A stretch of 64,000 nucleotides of DNA from Dermatobacter hominis (GCF_020715685.1 NZ_CP085840.1:1798001-1862000), one strand, 5' to 3'; counted from the stretch's first letter, positions 16,291 through 24,945 are shown. Program-made: numbers and translations. Notes: a model not told the origin generated them from the sequence alone.

Positions 16291-16791
16291 TCATCGGGCG
16301 AGTCGCCGCCCGACGCTGCCGATCACCGCGCCGAGCACCGTCCCACCGATCACGTCGCCGACGTAGTGGTCGCGCTGGACCACCCGACCGCCGGCCACCG
16401 CCAGGGCAAGGCCCGCGACAGCGAGGTCGACGAGCGACCGGTCGGCGTACGTGACGGCGAACGCGACGCCGCCGGCGGCGTGGGTCGACGGGAACGACGG
16501 CGACGACGGTTGCGCAGGATCCGACGACGGCGGTCGCCGACGGCGGAACGCCCACTTCACGGCCAGACCCGACGACTCCGCGGCTGCCCAGGCACCGAGC
16601 GCGACCGCAGACCGACGCCGGTCCTTCCCGAGCGCGACCGACGCCGCGGCCACTGCGAACCACGCGCTGCCGCCCCGAGCCGTGTGGCTCGACCACTCCA
16701 GCGCCCGTCCCCACGCGGTGGACCGCCCGCGACCGACCGCGTCGGTGGCGCGGTCGTCCGCTCGACGGAGCCGCCGGCCGAGCCCGCTCAC
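16291..16791 (-). CDS. PAP2-family membrane phosphatase
   Basis: A 166-residue integral membrane phosphatase. The three PAP2 motifs are KWAFRRRRPP (KxxxxxxRP), PSFPSTHAA (PSGH-like, here PSTH) and GRVVQRDHYVGDV (SRxxxxxHxxxD, with SR changed to GR while the catalytic His and Asp remain). Substrates in the family are undecaprenyl pyrophosphate or phosphatidate. GTG 16791 is preferred because a longer reading would run into the neighbouring CsbD gene. The remaining start uncertainty is about 25 codons. Confidence 0.82.
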   Translation of the reverse strand: MSGLGRRLRRADDRATDAVGRGRSTAWGRALEWSSHTARGGSAWFAVAAASVALGKDRRRSAVALGAWAAAESSGLAVKWAFRRRRPPSSDPAQPSSPSFPSTHAAGGVAFAVTYADRSLVDLAVAGLALAVAGGRVVQRDHYVGDVIGGTVLGAVIGSVGRRLAR

Positions 16792-16825
16792 GAGGGTGCC
16801 CGACCGGCGACCGCTCCGACCGGTG

Positions 16826-17068
16826 CTATCGGTGCTGGGCCGCGCGCTGCTCGGCCTCGGCGGCATCCGCCTCGGCCCGGGCCTTCTCCGCCGCCGCTTC
16901 CTTCGCCGCGACCTCGCGATCGGCCGACGCCTTGTCCTGCTGGGCCTCGCCCTCGTCCTTCATCGCGTCGTTGCCGACGACCTCGCCGACGACCTCCTTG
17001 GCCTTGCCCTTGACGTCCTCGACGACGCCGCTGAGGCCGGCCTCGGGTCCTGACTCGTTTCCAGCCAT
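16826..17068 (-). CDS. CsbD-family stress protein
   Basis: An 80-residue hydrophilic protein. Residues 10-40 match CsbD (GVVEDVKGKAKEVVGEVVGND), and the rest is a charged Ala/Glu/Lys helix (KEAAAEKARAEADAAEAEQRAA) that probably forms a coiled coil. CsbD proteins are general-stress proteins of unknown biochemical role. ATG 17068 follows GAGGAG with a good spacer. It is followed by the PAP2 gene on the same strand. Confidence 0.88.
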   Translation of the reverse strand: MAGNESGPEAGLSGVVEDVKGKAKEVVGEVVGNDAMKDEGEAQQDKASADREVAAKEAAAEKARAEADAAEAEQRAAQHR

Positions 17069-17371
17069 GTGTTCGCTCCTCGTCGCAGCCACCCCCGGCT
17101 GGGGCGCTGCCGCGAGGGTCGTACCCGCCGTGCCCCCTGCTCAGTCCGTGGGGACGCGTGTGGCCCTCGAGGGCGATCGGGGCGGCGGGTCACGTACTGC
17201 TGCCCGGGGGAGGTCGCGAGCCGGGTCGCACGAGGGCCGCCCGACCCAAGCCGGCCGACCTGCGGGCCCTTCGTCGTGGGCCCTGCGGCTCAATTCGGAG
17301 GCGGCGTGATCCGATCGCCGCTCGGCACGGGTATCACGGATCGGGGCGACCGAGTACGGAGAGGTGTTCTC

Positions 17372-18487
17372 ATGGGACGTCGCTTGGCCTGGTTGGATCA
17401 GGAGGCACGACCCGACGTCGATGAGCACCTCGTGGACCAGCTCGACATCGCATTGGTCGGCCGTGCCCTGGACGGCCGCATCGTCAGCTGGAACGACGCA
17501 GCCACGCGCCTCTTCGGGTGGACCGAGAGCGACGCCGTCGGCCAGCCGTACGGGATGCTCCTCGTCGGCGAGCGCGACCTGGACGCCGAGGCGACCGCCG
17601 CGTCGGAGGGCGCATGGTCGGGGCACGTGGCGTTCCGCACCGACGACGGGCCGGCGCTGGACGCCCGGGTGCAGCTGGTGGCCTGGCGCGTCGACGGCGT
17701 GCTCCGTGGTTTCGTCACGGCCGTCTTCCCGGAGCTCGACGGCACCGGCCGGCGTGGCCGCAGATCGGCCGACCGGACGGTGGAGCGACAGCTGCGGCTG
17801 GCGATCGAGCACCGCACCCTCCCTCTCTACGCGCAGCCGATCGTCGACGCCGCCACCGGGCGCACCGTCCAGCGAGAGGTCCTCGTGCGCCTCCCCGGAC
17901 CCACCGGCATCGTGCTGCCGGACGTGTTCCTGCCGGTCGCAGAGCGCACGGGCCTCGTGGTCGACCTCGATCGCTACGTCGTGGTGGAGGCGCTGCGCCA
18001 CTCGCGGTACGGCGTGTCGGTCGAGCTCAACCTGTCCCCCGTCTCGCTGCGCACCGACGGGTTCGCCGAGGAGATCGGCCGGCTGATCTCGACGAGCGAC
18101 GTCGATCCGGCGCAGATCGTGTTCGAGATCACCGAGTCGGCGATCATCGCCGACGCCGACGCCGCCCTCTACTTCGCCGAGCACCTCGCGGCCGTGGGCT
18201 GCCGCTTCGCGCTCGACGACTTCGGCACCGGCTTCAACGGCCTCCTGCAGCTCCGCCGGTTCCCCGTCGACTTCCTCAAGATCGACCGCGAGTTCGTCCG
18301 CAACATGCTCTCCGACGACCGCAACCGCCCGATCGTCCGAGCCGTCATCGCGCTCGCCAGCCACCTCGGCGTGCGGACCGTGGCCGAGGGCGTCGAGGAC
18401 GAGGCGACGCTCGAGCTGCTCCGGGCCGACGGGGTCGACCTCGTCCAGGGCTACTTCCTGGGCCGGCCCGAGCCGCTGCCCGCCTGA
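17372..18487 (+). CDS. PAS-EAL c-di-GMP phosphodiesterase
   Basis: A 371-residue cytosolic protein. A PAS domain (about 20-130, ALDGRIVSWNDAATRLFGWTESDAVG in pieces) precedes an EAL domain (about 140-370). Catalytic residues appear complete: REVLVRL (the EAL-signature position reads EVL), ELNLSP, FEITES, LDDFGTGF, FLKIDREF, AEGVED and QGYFLGRP. It should hydrolyse c-di-GMP under control of the PAS input. ATG 17372 has GGAGAGG upstream. There is no GGDEF domain. Confidence 0.9.
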   Translation: MGRRLAWLDQEARPDVDEHLVDQLDIALVGRALDGRIVSWNDAATRLFGWTESDAVGQPYGMLLVGERDLDAEATAASEGAWSGHVAFRTDDGPALDARVQLVAWRVDGVLRGFVTAVFPELDGTGRRGRRSADRTVERQLRLAIEHRTLPLYAQPIVDAATGRTVQREVLVRLPGPTGIVLPDVFLPVAERTGLVVDLDRYVVVEALRHSRYGVSVELNLSPVSLRTDGFAEEIGRLISTSDVDPAQIVFEITESAIIADADAALYFAEHLAAVGCRFALDDFGTGFNGLLQLRRFPVDFLKIDREFVRNMLSDDRNRPIVRAVIALASHLGVRTVAEGVEDEATLELLRADGVDLVQGYFLGRPEPLPA

Positions 18488-18581
18488 CCGGTCCCTCTGC
18501 ATCGGCAGGCCGGCCGGGACGCCGATGGATCGACCGCCCGACCTCGACGTCGATCCCGGGTCGGAGGCGTACGGTTCACCC

Positions 18582-18923
18582 ATGGGCACGATGAGGATCT
18601 CCGACGCGGCGGACCGGCCCGACGTCGACGCCTGCACGCTGGGACGGGCGGAGCTGTCCGCACGGCTCGACGACTGGCACCAGCTGGTGCGCCGGTGCGA
18701 CGTCCACCTCGGTCCGGGCACGCAGGCGCTGATCGAGATCCCCGACGCCGTCGACCTGCGGGCGGTCGTCGACCTGGTCGAGGCGGAGACGTCGTGCTGC
18801 TCGTTCTTCTCGTTCAACCTTCTCGTCGATGCAGGCGGCCGCAGACTGGTCGTCCGCGCCCCTGAAGGTCGTGCCACCGAGCTGGCGGCCCTGCTCGGCG
18901 CCCAGGGCGCCGCCGGTCGCTGA
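18582..18923 (+). CDS. Hypothetical protein with conserved CC-SFF motif
   Basis: A 113-residue soluble protein. A Cys-Cys pair lies in VEAETSCCSFFSFNLLVD, and the surrounding pattern (RLDDWHQLVRRCDVHLGPGTQALIEIPD, then a helix and this motif) recalls small actinobacterial proteins often found next to MerR-type metal regulators; that recollection is not verified here. The adjacent cysteines could bind a thiophilic metal. ATG 18582 is used; an in-frame ATG at 18591 is possible. No metal gene is adjacent. Confidence 0.6.
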   Translation: MGTMRISDAADRPDVDACTLGRAELSARLDDWHQLVRRCDVHLGPGTQALIEIPDAVDLRAVVDLVEAETSCCSFFSFNLLVDAGGRRLVVRAPEGRATELAALLGAQGAAGR

Positions 18924-19028
18924 CGCCAGGGCGGCGCCGGCCCGCTCGGGACCGGCGCCGCCCACAGGTGTCCCGCACGACCGAGCGCCGTTGCTCGTGG
19001 CGGCCCGCCCGATCTCGGCGATCTCGTG

Positions 19029-19910
19029 CTACGCGAGGCCCTCCCGCCGGCGGCGGGCGAGGGCGACCGCAGCGACGCCCACGGCGAGCAGGAGCAGCCC
19101 GGCGCCACCGATGGCCGCAGCGTCGCTGCCGGTCAGGGCAAGGGCACTGCCGCTGCTGCGGGTCGCCGTGGCGCCGAGCACCTCGGGCGACCCGTTCGAG
19201 GTCGCGCCCTGCTCGACGGAGGCGCCGGCGACCGCTGGCATCGTGCTGCTCGTCGTCGCACCGGCCACCGATGCGATCGACGTGCTGGTCGTCGACGACG
19301 TCGACGAGGTCGTGGTGGTCGAGGACGGCGCAGTGGTCGAGGTCGGTGCCTCGGTCGACGTCGGCGACACGGTGGTCGTCGTCGTGCACCCCGGCGCGTG
19401 GTGCTGTTCCGAGGTGTCGAGCGCACCGGGGAAGAGCAGCGGGCCGTGGTGCGCGCCGCTGACGTCGATCACATCAGGCGTCGCGCCGGTCACCACGTCG
19501 AACTGCGCCGGCTGGCAGTCCTTGGTGAACGTGATCACGGTGGTCGAGGCCTCACGGATCGTCACGCCCTCGGTCGCGGCGAGGCGCTGCGGCCACGAAC
19601 CGTCGACCGGCATCTCGTAGATCACCGCGGTCGCGTCGACGGCGTCGCAGAGGGTCGACGGGTTGTGGATGCTGAGACGGAAGTGGTCGGCGGTCGAGTC
19701 CACGTCGTAGGTCCACGCCAGCCGCCCCATGGCGGTCGGCACGCAGTCACCCTCGTAGGGCACCGCCGTCTTGTCGACCGAGATCGTGCCGGTGGCCCCG
19801 ACCGGCGCGGTCGAGCCGAGGGCGAGCGCCAGGAGCGCCACCCCGATCGACACCACTGCCACCGCACCCACCCGGGCGCCGGCGTTCCGGTGCCCTCGTC
19901 GAATCGTCAT
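19029..19910 (-). CDS. Secreted surface protein with LALTG sorting signal
   Basis: A 293-residue exported protein: signal peptide (basic start MTIRRGHRN, hydrophobic core VVSIGVALLALALG, cleavage near ATG-TIS), a beta-rich folded region with paired cysteines (40-170), a Ser/Thr-rich stalk (about 175-215, mostly T and S), then L257-A-L-T-G261 followed by a hydrophobic helix and the tail ARRRREGLA. That is the layout of a sortase substrate. LAXTG is the motif of class E sortases in high-GC actinobacteria. The protein is probably cell-wall linked. No sortase gene is in the window. ATG 19910 has GGAGGAG 5 nt upstream. Confidence 0.85.
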   Translation of the reverse strand: MTIRRGHRNAGARVGAVAVVSIGVALLALALGSTAPVGATGTISVDKTAVPYEGDCVPTAMGRLAWTYDVDSTADHFRLSIHNPSTLCDAVDATAVIYEMPVDGSWPQRLAATEGVTIREASTTVITFTKDCQPAQFDVVTGATPDVIDVSGAHHGPLLFPGALDTSEQHHAPGCTTTTTVSPTSTEAPTSTTAPSSTTTTSSTSSTTSTSIASVAGATTSSTMPAVAGASVEQGATSNGSPEVLGATATRSSGSALALTGSDAAAIGGAGLLLLAVGVAAVALARRRREGLA

Positions 19911-20511
19911 CGTTCTCCTCCACAGCGCATCGAAGTCCCTCGCGGCGACCCTCCTTCCCCGTGACCCCGGAAGCGATTCCTACGGATTTCTTCGAAATGC
20001 GATCCCGCCGGTCCTCGCTGAATTCACGAGCATGGACGCGAGCGAGCCGCCGGAATGAGATGACGCGAACCTGCGATGGCGAGGAACATGACCCTGGCGC
20101 GTCGGGCGCCTCGGATCGTCCGGGCCTGGCGTCGTCACACTCCGACCTGACGACCTCGACCGGTGGATCCGCGACATGGTCGGGCGCCGGCGGGTACACC
20201 GGCGGCGTGCGCCGGCGAGCTCTGCTCGTGCGAGGCCGCCCAACGTCACGGTCGGTGCCAGCAGCCGACGCTGGGGCGTCGACGGTGGAGGGAGGCGCAC
20301 GCACCGGCCGCTCGTCGCTTCGCGGCGGCGAGCGGCCGCACCGCTGCAACGGCGCCGTCCGAGGGGTCCCGTGCGTCCCGACGCGACGGTGCCGCACCCC
20401 GATCTCGGGATGCGGCACCGTGTCGGCTGCGGGTGAGGCGATGCGTTCGCACCGCCGCGCCCGAGCACCGTGACCCCCCGGACGTCGTTGTCCGAGGGAT
20501 CACAGCCGGGA
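19911..20511. other. Gene-free gap of about 600 bp
   Basis: No reading frame here looks like a real protein on either strand. The part near 19965-20010 is less GC-rich than its surroundings and may hold the promoter of the LALTG surface protein. The rest is unexplained apart from a long hairpin at 20386-20421. Confidence 0.5.
20386..20421. terminator. Long hairpin (17-bp stem, one mismatch, 2-nt loop)
   Basis: The arm at 20386-20402 (ACGGTGCCGCACCCCGA) is the reverse complement of 20405-20421 except for one C/A mismatch. It lies about 90 nt beyond the stop of the small membrane protein on the minus strand, so it may end that transcript; there is no T-tract. It could equally be a folded regulatory element. 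Confidence 0.5.
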
Positions 20512-20667
20512 TCAGATCCGGGCTCGGCGCCCCGAGCTCGTCGTGATGGCGGCGATGACGAGGCCCACGAGCCCGATCGCTGCCACGATCCACCCGATGG
20601 TCGGGCTCGCGAGCAGTGCGATGAGCACACCCACGACGATGACCAGCAACGCAGCTCCGATCGTCAT
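20512..20667 (-). CDS. Small two-helix membrane protein, 51 aa
   Basis: A short protein made of two hydrophobic helices (AALLVIVVGVLIALLA and GWIVAAIGLVGLVIAAI) with a basic C-terminus (SSGRRARI). The AGGAGG at 7 nt before ATG 20667 is an excellent ribosome-binding site, and a GTTT-N16-GGGTAG promoter lies 35 bp upstream. That promoter type suggests expression under general stress. The function is unknown; similar tiny proteins are common in actinobacteria. Confidence 0.75.
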   Translation of the reverse strand: MTIGAALLVIVVGVLIALLASPTIGWIVAAIGLVGLVIAAITTSSGRRARI

Positions 20668-20701
20668 GTCATTGACCTCCTGTTGTCGGAACAACGGCCC
20701 A

Positions 20702-20727
20702 CTACCCGAGATATGAACGATGGAAAC
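20702..20727 (-). promoter_or_regulatory. SigB/SigF-type promoter
   Basis: Read on the minus strand, GTTT (20727-20724) and GGGTAG (20707-20702) are spaced by exactly 16 bp, matching the GTTT-N14-17-GGGTAY pattern of actinobacterial general-stress sigma factors. It is placed correctly for the 51-residue membrane protein. Confidence 0.5.
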
Positions 20728-20779
20728 GGGAGCAGTAGGTGTTCGTGAAACACCCGGCTCGGGTGTAACGCGGATGCCG

Positions 20780-20820
20780 AGCGGAACGATGCGCCGCGTA
20801 CGGGGGTAGTACGTTCCGCT
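20780..20820. promoter_or_regulatory. 9-bp-arm inverted repeat before VOC gene
   Basis: AGCGGAACG at 20780-20788 is the exact reverse complement of CGTTCCGCT at 20812-20820, which ends 2 bp before the VOC gene ATG. It may be an operator, or a stem that hides the start of the transcript. Confidence 0.45.
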
Positions 20821-20822
20821 CC

Positions 20823-21335
20823 ATGACCGACGCGCCGGCACCGTCGTGGGGACGCAACCCGGACCACATCACGATCTCGGTGCGCGACGTCGATGCTGCG
20901 GTCGCCCTGCTGGGCCACTTCGGGTTCCAGCGCGACCACGACGCATCGATCGACGGTGGGGCGCCGGCCGCCTACATGGGGATGCCCGACATGCGGGCCG
21001 ACCACGTCACGCTCGCCCTCCGCGGCGCCGAGCCTCGCTTCGAGATCCAGCTCCTCCACTTCACCGACGACGAGGGACTCGATCCGGCGGGAGCGGTGCC
21101 CTCCAACCTCACGAGGCGCGGCATGAACCACCTCGCCCTCCGGGTGGACGACCTGGCGGCCGCCACGGCCCACCTCGAGTCGGTGGGCGTGCAGCCGATG
21201 AACGACGAGCTCGACTTCGTGAGCCGGAAGCTGCGCTTCTTCGAGGGGCCCGAGGGCGTCACGATCGAGCTGGCCGAGTGGGTCGGCGCCGGACCGGGCT
21301 CGACCGGGCCTGCGGGGGCGGCGGCGTCGCCCTGA
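20823..21335 (+). CDS. VOC-family (glyoxalase/dioxygenase fold) protein
   Basis: A 170-residue VOC protein built from two beta-alpha-beta-beta-beta modules: PDHITISVRDVDAAVALLGHFGF at the start and GMNHLALRVDDLAAATAHLESVGVQP in the second half, ending IELAEWVG. Candidate metal ligands are H14-type (PDHI), H in NHLALRV and E in TIELAEW. The reaction is unknown. It is monocistronic with a 9-bp inverted repeat directly upstream. Confidence 0.82.
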   Translation: MTDAPAPSWGRNPDHITISVRDVDAAVALLGHFGFQRDHDASIDGGAPAAYMGMPDMRADHVTLALRGAEPRFEIQLLHFTDDEGLDPAGAVPSNLTRRGMNHLALRVDDLAAATAHLESVGVQPMNDELDFVSRKLRFFEGPEGVTIELAEWVGAGPGSTGPAGAAASP

Positions 21336-21513
21336 GGCGCGCCGTCGCAGCGGGTCCGCCGAGGAGGCGGGTCGAGCTGCGTCGTGGTTCCTCCAGACGT
21401 GCAGAGACGTGAGGAGGACCTCGCGATCGATGGGTGACCTGTTCGTCACTCAGTCGGTACGATCCGCCCACCGTCAGCCGGAGCTGGGCCGCTCCTCGTC
21501 TCCTGGAGTCGCC

Positions 21514-22188
21514 ATGTCCTCGGTCATCGCCGACACGTCCGACGCGGGTGCGGTCGACCCGCTCCGGTCGACACCGGTCCTGCTGCAGGTGGACTCGAGC
21601 CCGCGCGCGGGCAGCGTCACCAACCTCCTCACGGCGGCCTACGCCGAGGCCTGGGCCGCTGCGCGCCCGGGGGCGACCGTGCTGCGCCACGACCTGCCGC
21701 GCCTGAACCTCCCCCACCTCAACGCCACCGAGATGGGCGCCTGGTTCACCGAGCCGGACGACCACACCGACCTCCACCACCTGGTCCTCGCCCGGAGCAA
21801 CGACCTCATCGAGGACCTCCTCGCAGCCGATGAGCTCGTGATCGGCGCACCGATGTGGAACTTCTCGATCCCGTCGAGCCTCAAGGCGTGGATCGACCAC
21901 GTGACGAAGGCCGGTCGGACCATCACGTTCGGACCCGACGGACCCGCGGGCCTCGTGCCGGCGCGCCGCGCCGTCGTCGTGAGCGCACGCGGCAGCGACT
22001 ACCGCCCCGGCACGCCCACTGCTGCCCTCGACATGCAGGAGCCGTACCTCCGTCTCATCCTCGGCTTCCTCGGCATCGCCGAGGTCCGGTGCGTCAACGT
22101 CGACCGCCAGGGCCCGAGCTACCCCGAGGCCGGCGACTACATCGAGGGCGCACGCGCCGAGCTCCTCGAGCTCGCGACCGGCCCCTGA
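21514..22188 (+). CDS. FMN-dependent NADH-azoreductase/quinone reductase-like flavoprotein
   Basis: A 224-residue flavodoxin-fold enzyme. LLQVDSSPRAGSVTNLL is the phosphate-binding loop, APMWNFSIPSSLKAWIDHVTKAGRTITF is the hallmark AzoR stretch, and SARGSDYRPGTP follows. AzoR enzymes reduce quinones and azo compounds with NADH and are often linked to thiol or electrophile stress. ATG 21514 has GGAG upstream. It precedes vanH by 110 bp but is not obviously part of that operon. Confidence 0.88.
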   Translation: MSSVIADTSDAGAVDPLRSTPVLLQVDSSPRAGSVTNLLTAAYAEAWAAARPGATVLRHDLPRLNLPHLNATEMGAWFTEPDDHTDLHHLVLARSNDLIEDLLAADELVIGAPMWNFSIPSSLKAWIDHVTKAGRTITFGPDGPAGLVPARRAVVVSARGSDYRPGTPTAALDMQEPYLRLILGFLGIAEVRCVNVDRQGPSYPEAGDYIEGARAELLELATGP

Positions 22189-22234
22189 TCGCCCTGCACG
22201 GCGGTGCGGCGGCCGGCTGAGTCCGGCGCAGCCG

Positions 22235-22268
22235 CATATCGGGGGCGTATCGGGATCGGCATACGGGG
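22235..22268 (+). promoter_or_regulatory. Candidate VanR-binding direct repeats upstream of vanH
   Basis: Three related 9-mers, CATATCGGG (22235), CGTATCGGG (22246, 11 bp on) and CATACGGGG (22260), lie 31-64 bp before the vanH start. An 11-bp helical period is typical of OmpR-family sites. The first pair, CATATCG-N4-CGTATCG, recurs as CATATCG-N4-CGTACCG upstream of vanR. Confidence 0.6.
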
Positions 22269-22298
22269 CGGCAACACCAACTCCCGTTCGATGAGGTC

Positions 22299-23303
22299 GT
22301 GATCGACCTCCGACCAGCAGCGGCGACCACCGTCCGCCGACGACCCGCGCGGGTCACGGCCTACGGGTGTGACGCCGACGAAGCCGACCTCTTCCACCAC
22401 CTCGCGTCGCGCCACGGGATGGTGGTGACGACCACCTCGGCGCCGGTGGCGGACGCCGGCATCGCCTCCGTCGCCGCCGACCGCTGCATCAGCGTCGGCC
22501 ACACGTCGGTGCTGGACGGGACGACGCTCCGCGCGCTCGCCACCGCCGGCGTGGAGCTCGTGACCACGCGGAGCATCGGCGTCGACCACATCGACCTGGC
22601 GGTCGCGGACGAGCTCGGCCTGACGGTCCGCAACGTGATGTACTCGCCCGACGGGGTCGCCGACTTCACGCTGATGCTGATCCTGATGGCGGTGCGTCGC
22701 GCCCCCGCGCTCATGTGCGCCGCGGCCCGGGGTGCAGGTCCCGGCACCGTCCGGGGGCGCGACCTCGGCGACCTGACCGTCGGCGTCGTCGGCGTCGGCA
22801 ACATCGGCCGGGCCGTGGTCCGGCGGCTGCAGCCGTTCGGGTGCCGGGTGCTGGCGCACACCAACCGTCCACATCCCGCGGAAGCAGCGGAGTTCGTCCC
22901 GCTCGACGTGCTGCTGCGCCAGAGCGACGTCGTCACGCTGCACCTCCCCCTCGAGCCCCGCACCCGACACCTCATCGGGCGCGAGCAGCTCGCGGCGATG
23001 CGGCCCGGGGCGGTGCTCGTCAACACCGGCCGGGGCGGGTTGGTCGACACCGAGGCGCTCATCGGCGCGCTGGAGGGCGGGCACCTCGGCGGCGCGGCGC
23101 TCGACGTGCTGGAGGGCGAGGACGAACCGACGCCACCCGGGGCGCCGGGGATCCGGACCGTCGACCGGTTCCGGTCGCGACTCCTCCGGCATCCCGACGT
23201 GACCATCACGCCGCACGCCGCCTACCGCACCACCGGCACGCTGCACGAGATCGTCGACCGGACGCTCGCGAGCTGCCTCGACTTCGAGCGGAGCCGGGCC
23301 TGA
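22299..23303 (+). CDS. vanH: VanH D-lactate dehydrogenase
   Basis: A 334-residue D-2-hydroxyacid dehydrogenase that reduces pyruvate to D-lactate for D-Ala-D-Lac synthesis. Alignment by eye to enterococcal VanH is striking: TAYGCDADEADLFHHL, CISVGHTSVLDG, TTRSIGVDHIDLA, MLILMAVRRAP, then the Rossmann loop VGVVGVGNIGRAV, NTGRGGLVDTEALIGALE and ITPHAAY. The GTG at 22299 is the only in-frame start near the homology; its Shine-Dalgarno (GAGG) is very close. It is the first gene of vanHAX; its TGA overlaps the vanA ATG (TGATG). High GC and normal codon use argue against recent transfer from low-GC bacteria. Confidence 0.96.
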   Translation: MIDLRPAAATTVRRRPARVTAYGCDADEADLFHHLASRHGMVVTTTSAPVADAGIASVAADRCISVGHTSVLDGTTLRALATAGVELVTTRSIGVDHIDLAVADELGLTVRNVMYSPDGVADFTLMLILMAVRRAPALMCAAARGAGPGTVRGRDLGDLTVGVVGVGNIGRAVVRRLQPFGCRVLAHTNRPHPAEAAEFVPLDVLLRQSDVVTLHLPLEPRTRHLIGREQLAAMRPGAVLVNTGRGGLVDTEALIGALEGGHLGGAALDVLEGEDEPTPPGAPGIRTVDRFRSRLLRHPDVTITPHAAYRTTGTLHEIVDRTLASCLDFERSRA

Positions 23304-24334
23304 TGGCGCGCTCGACGATCGCCGTCCTGTTCGGCGGGTGCTCGGAGGAGCACGACGTCTCGGTGAAGTCGGCGATGGAGATCGCGGCATCGGTCGACGA
23401 GGCGGGCTACGACGCGATCTACGTCGGGATCACGCGCTCGGGCGTCTGGATGACCTGCGAGCGCCCGGGTCCTGCGTGGGAGGACGGCGACTGCCGCCCG
23501 GCCGTCATCTCTCCGGACCGGTCGACGCACGGCCTCCTCGTCGAGGACGGCGGCGGGTGGCGGGCGGTGCGGCTCGACGCCGTGTTCCCGGTCCTGCACG
23601 GACGGTTCGGCGAGGACGGCGCGGTGCAGGGCCTGCTCGAGCTCTCCGGGATCCCCTACGTCGGCTGCGATGTGCAGAGCTCGGCGATCTGCATGGACAA
23701 GTCGCTCGCCTACGTCGTCGCCCGCGGCGCAGGGATCGCGACTCCGGAGTTCCGGGTGGTCACCGAGGCCGACCCGGTCCCGCTCGACGAGCTCGAGTAC
23801 CCCGTCTTCGTCAAGCCGGCCCGATCCGGGTCGTCGTTCGGCGTCAGCAAGGTGGACGGTCCCGACCGGCTCGACGAGGCGATCCGGGACGCCCGGCGGT
23901 TCGACGCGAAGGTCCTCGTCGAGCAGGCGGTCCCCGGGACCGAGGTGGGCTGCGCGGTGCTCGGGAGCGGATCGGACCTCGTCGTCGGCGAGGTGGACCG
24001 GATCGAGCTGTCCCACGGGATCTTCCGCATCCACCAGGAGACCGACCCGGAGCAGGGCTCCGAGAACGCGGTCATCACCATTCCGGCTCCCGTGTCCGAC
24101 GAGCAGCGTGACCGCATCCGGGCCACGGCCACCGACATCTACTCGGCGCTCGGCTGCTCGGGGCTCGCGCGCGTCGACATGTTCCTGCTGGACGACGGCA
24201 GCGTCGTGCTGAACGAGGTCAACACGCTGCCCGGCTTCACCTCCTACAGCCGGTACCCACGGATGATGGCGGCGGCCGGCATCGACGGGCCCGAGCTGGT
24301 CGACCGCTGCCTCTCCTCGGCGATGGGGCGATGA
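23303..24334 (+). CDS. vanA: VanA-type D-Ala--D-Lac ligase
   Basis: At 343 residues it equals enterococcal VanA in length and aligns through the whole chain: ILFGG-type start (VLFGGCSEEHDVSVKSAMEI), QSSAICMDKSL, the ATP-grasp strand FVKPARSGSSFGV, GSENAVITIPAP, GLARVDMF and NEVNTLPGFTSYSRYP. The residue that selects D-lactate, His244, is present at exactly position 244 in HGIFRIHQE. The product D-Ala-D-Lac replaces D-Ala-D-Ala in lipid II and lowers glycopeptide binding. It is coupled to vanH (TGATG) and vanX (ATGA). Confidence 0.97.
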   Translation: MARSTIAVLFGGCSEEHDVSVKSAMEIAASVDEAGYDAIYVGITRSGVWMTCERPGPAWEDGDCRPAVISPDRSTHGLLVEDGGGWRAVRLDAVFPVLHGRFGEDGAVQGLLELSGIPYVGCDVQSSAICMDKSLAYVVARGAGIATPEFRVVTEADPVPLDELEYPVFVKPARSGSSFGVSKVDGPDRLDEAIRDARRFDAKVLVEQAVPGTEVGCAVLGSGSDLVVGEVDRIELSHGIFRIHQETDPEQGSENAVITIPAPVSDEQRDRIRATATDIYSALGCSGLARVDMFLLDDGSVVLNEVNTLPGFTSYSRYPRMMAAAGIDGPELVDRCLSSAMGR

Positions 24335-24945
24335 GGGTGGACGCGGGTTTCGTGTACCTGGACGAGGTCCTGACGGGCGTCCGCTGGGACGCGAAGTACG
24401 CCACGTGGGACAACTTCACCGGCACGCCGGTGGAGGGCTACGAGGTCAACCGGATCGTGGGCTCGGAGGCGCTCGCCGACGGGCTCCTCGTGGCGCAGCG
24501 GCGTGCCGCGGACCTCGGCTTCGGCCTCCTGCTGTGGGACGGCTACCGGCCGCAGCGGGCGGTGGACCGGTTCCTCGAGTGGTCGACGCAGCCCGAGGAC
24601 GGGCGGACGAAGGCGCGCTTCTACCCGAACATCGACCGGGCGGCGATGTTCACGAACGGGTACGTCGCCCCCCGCTCGGGCCACAGCCGCGGGAGCGCCG
24701 TCGACCTCACGCTCTACCGCCTCGACACCGAGGAGCTCGCGCCGATGGGCGGCGGGCACGACCTCATGGACCCGCGATCCCACCACGGCGCCCCAGGCGT
24801 GTCGACCGAGGAGGCCGGGAACCGGATCGCGCTGTGCTCGATCATGGAGACGAGCGGGTTCGCCAGGTACGAGCGCGAGTGGTGGCACTACGTCCTGACC
24901 GACGAGCCGTACCCCGACACCTACTTCGACTTCCCGATCACCTAG
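24331..24945 (+). CDS. vanX: VanX D-Ala-D-Ala dipeptidase
   Basis: A 204-residue zinc dipeptidase that removes the normal D-Ala-D-Ala pool so that D-Ala-D-Lac is used. All catalytic residues appear with a +2 offset from enterococcal VanX: R73 (GYRP), Zn ligands H118 and D125 (SGHSRGSAVDLTLYR) and H186, with base E183 (EWWHYV). Other family stretches include GVRWDAKYATWDNFTG and YEVNRIVG. It lacks a signal peptide, as expected for a cytosolic enzyme. The ATG overlaps the vanA stop; a perfect palindrome follows the operon. Confidence 0.97.
   Translation: MRVDAGFVYLDEVLTGVRWDAKYATWDNFTGTPVEGYEVNRIVGSEALADGLLVAQRRAADLGFGLLLWDGYRPQRAVDRFLEWSTQPEDGRTKARFYPNIDRAAMFTNGYVAPRSGHSRGSAVDLTLYRLDTEELAPMGGGHDLMDPRSHHGAPGVSTEEAGNRIALCSIMETSGFARYEREWWHYVLTDEPYPDTYFDFPIT

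Noticed and set aside
17141..19108. A 655-codon minus-strand open frame over the PAS-EAL gene
   Set aside because: The sense strand carries an intact PAS-EAL protein; the antisense product shows no family motif.
21514..22188. Azoreductase-like gene as first gene of the van operon
   Set aside because: A 110-bp gap with candidate VanR repeats separates it from vanH, and no known van cluster includes it.
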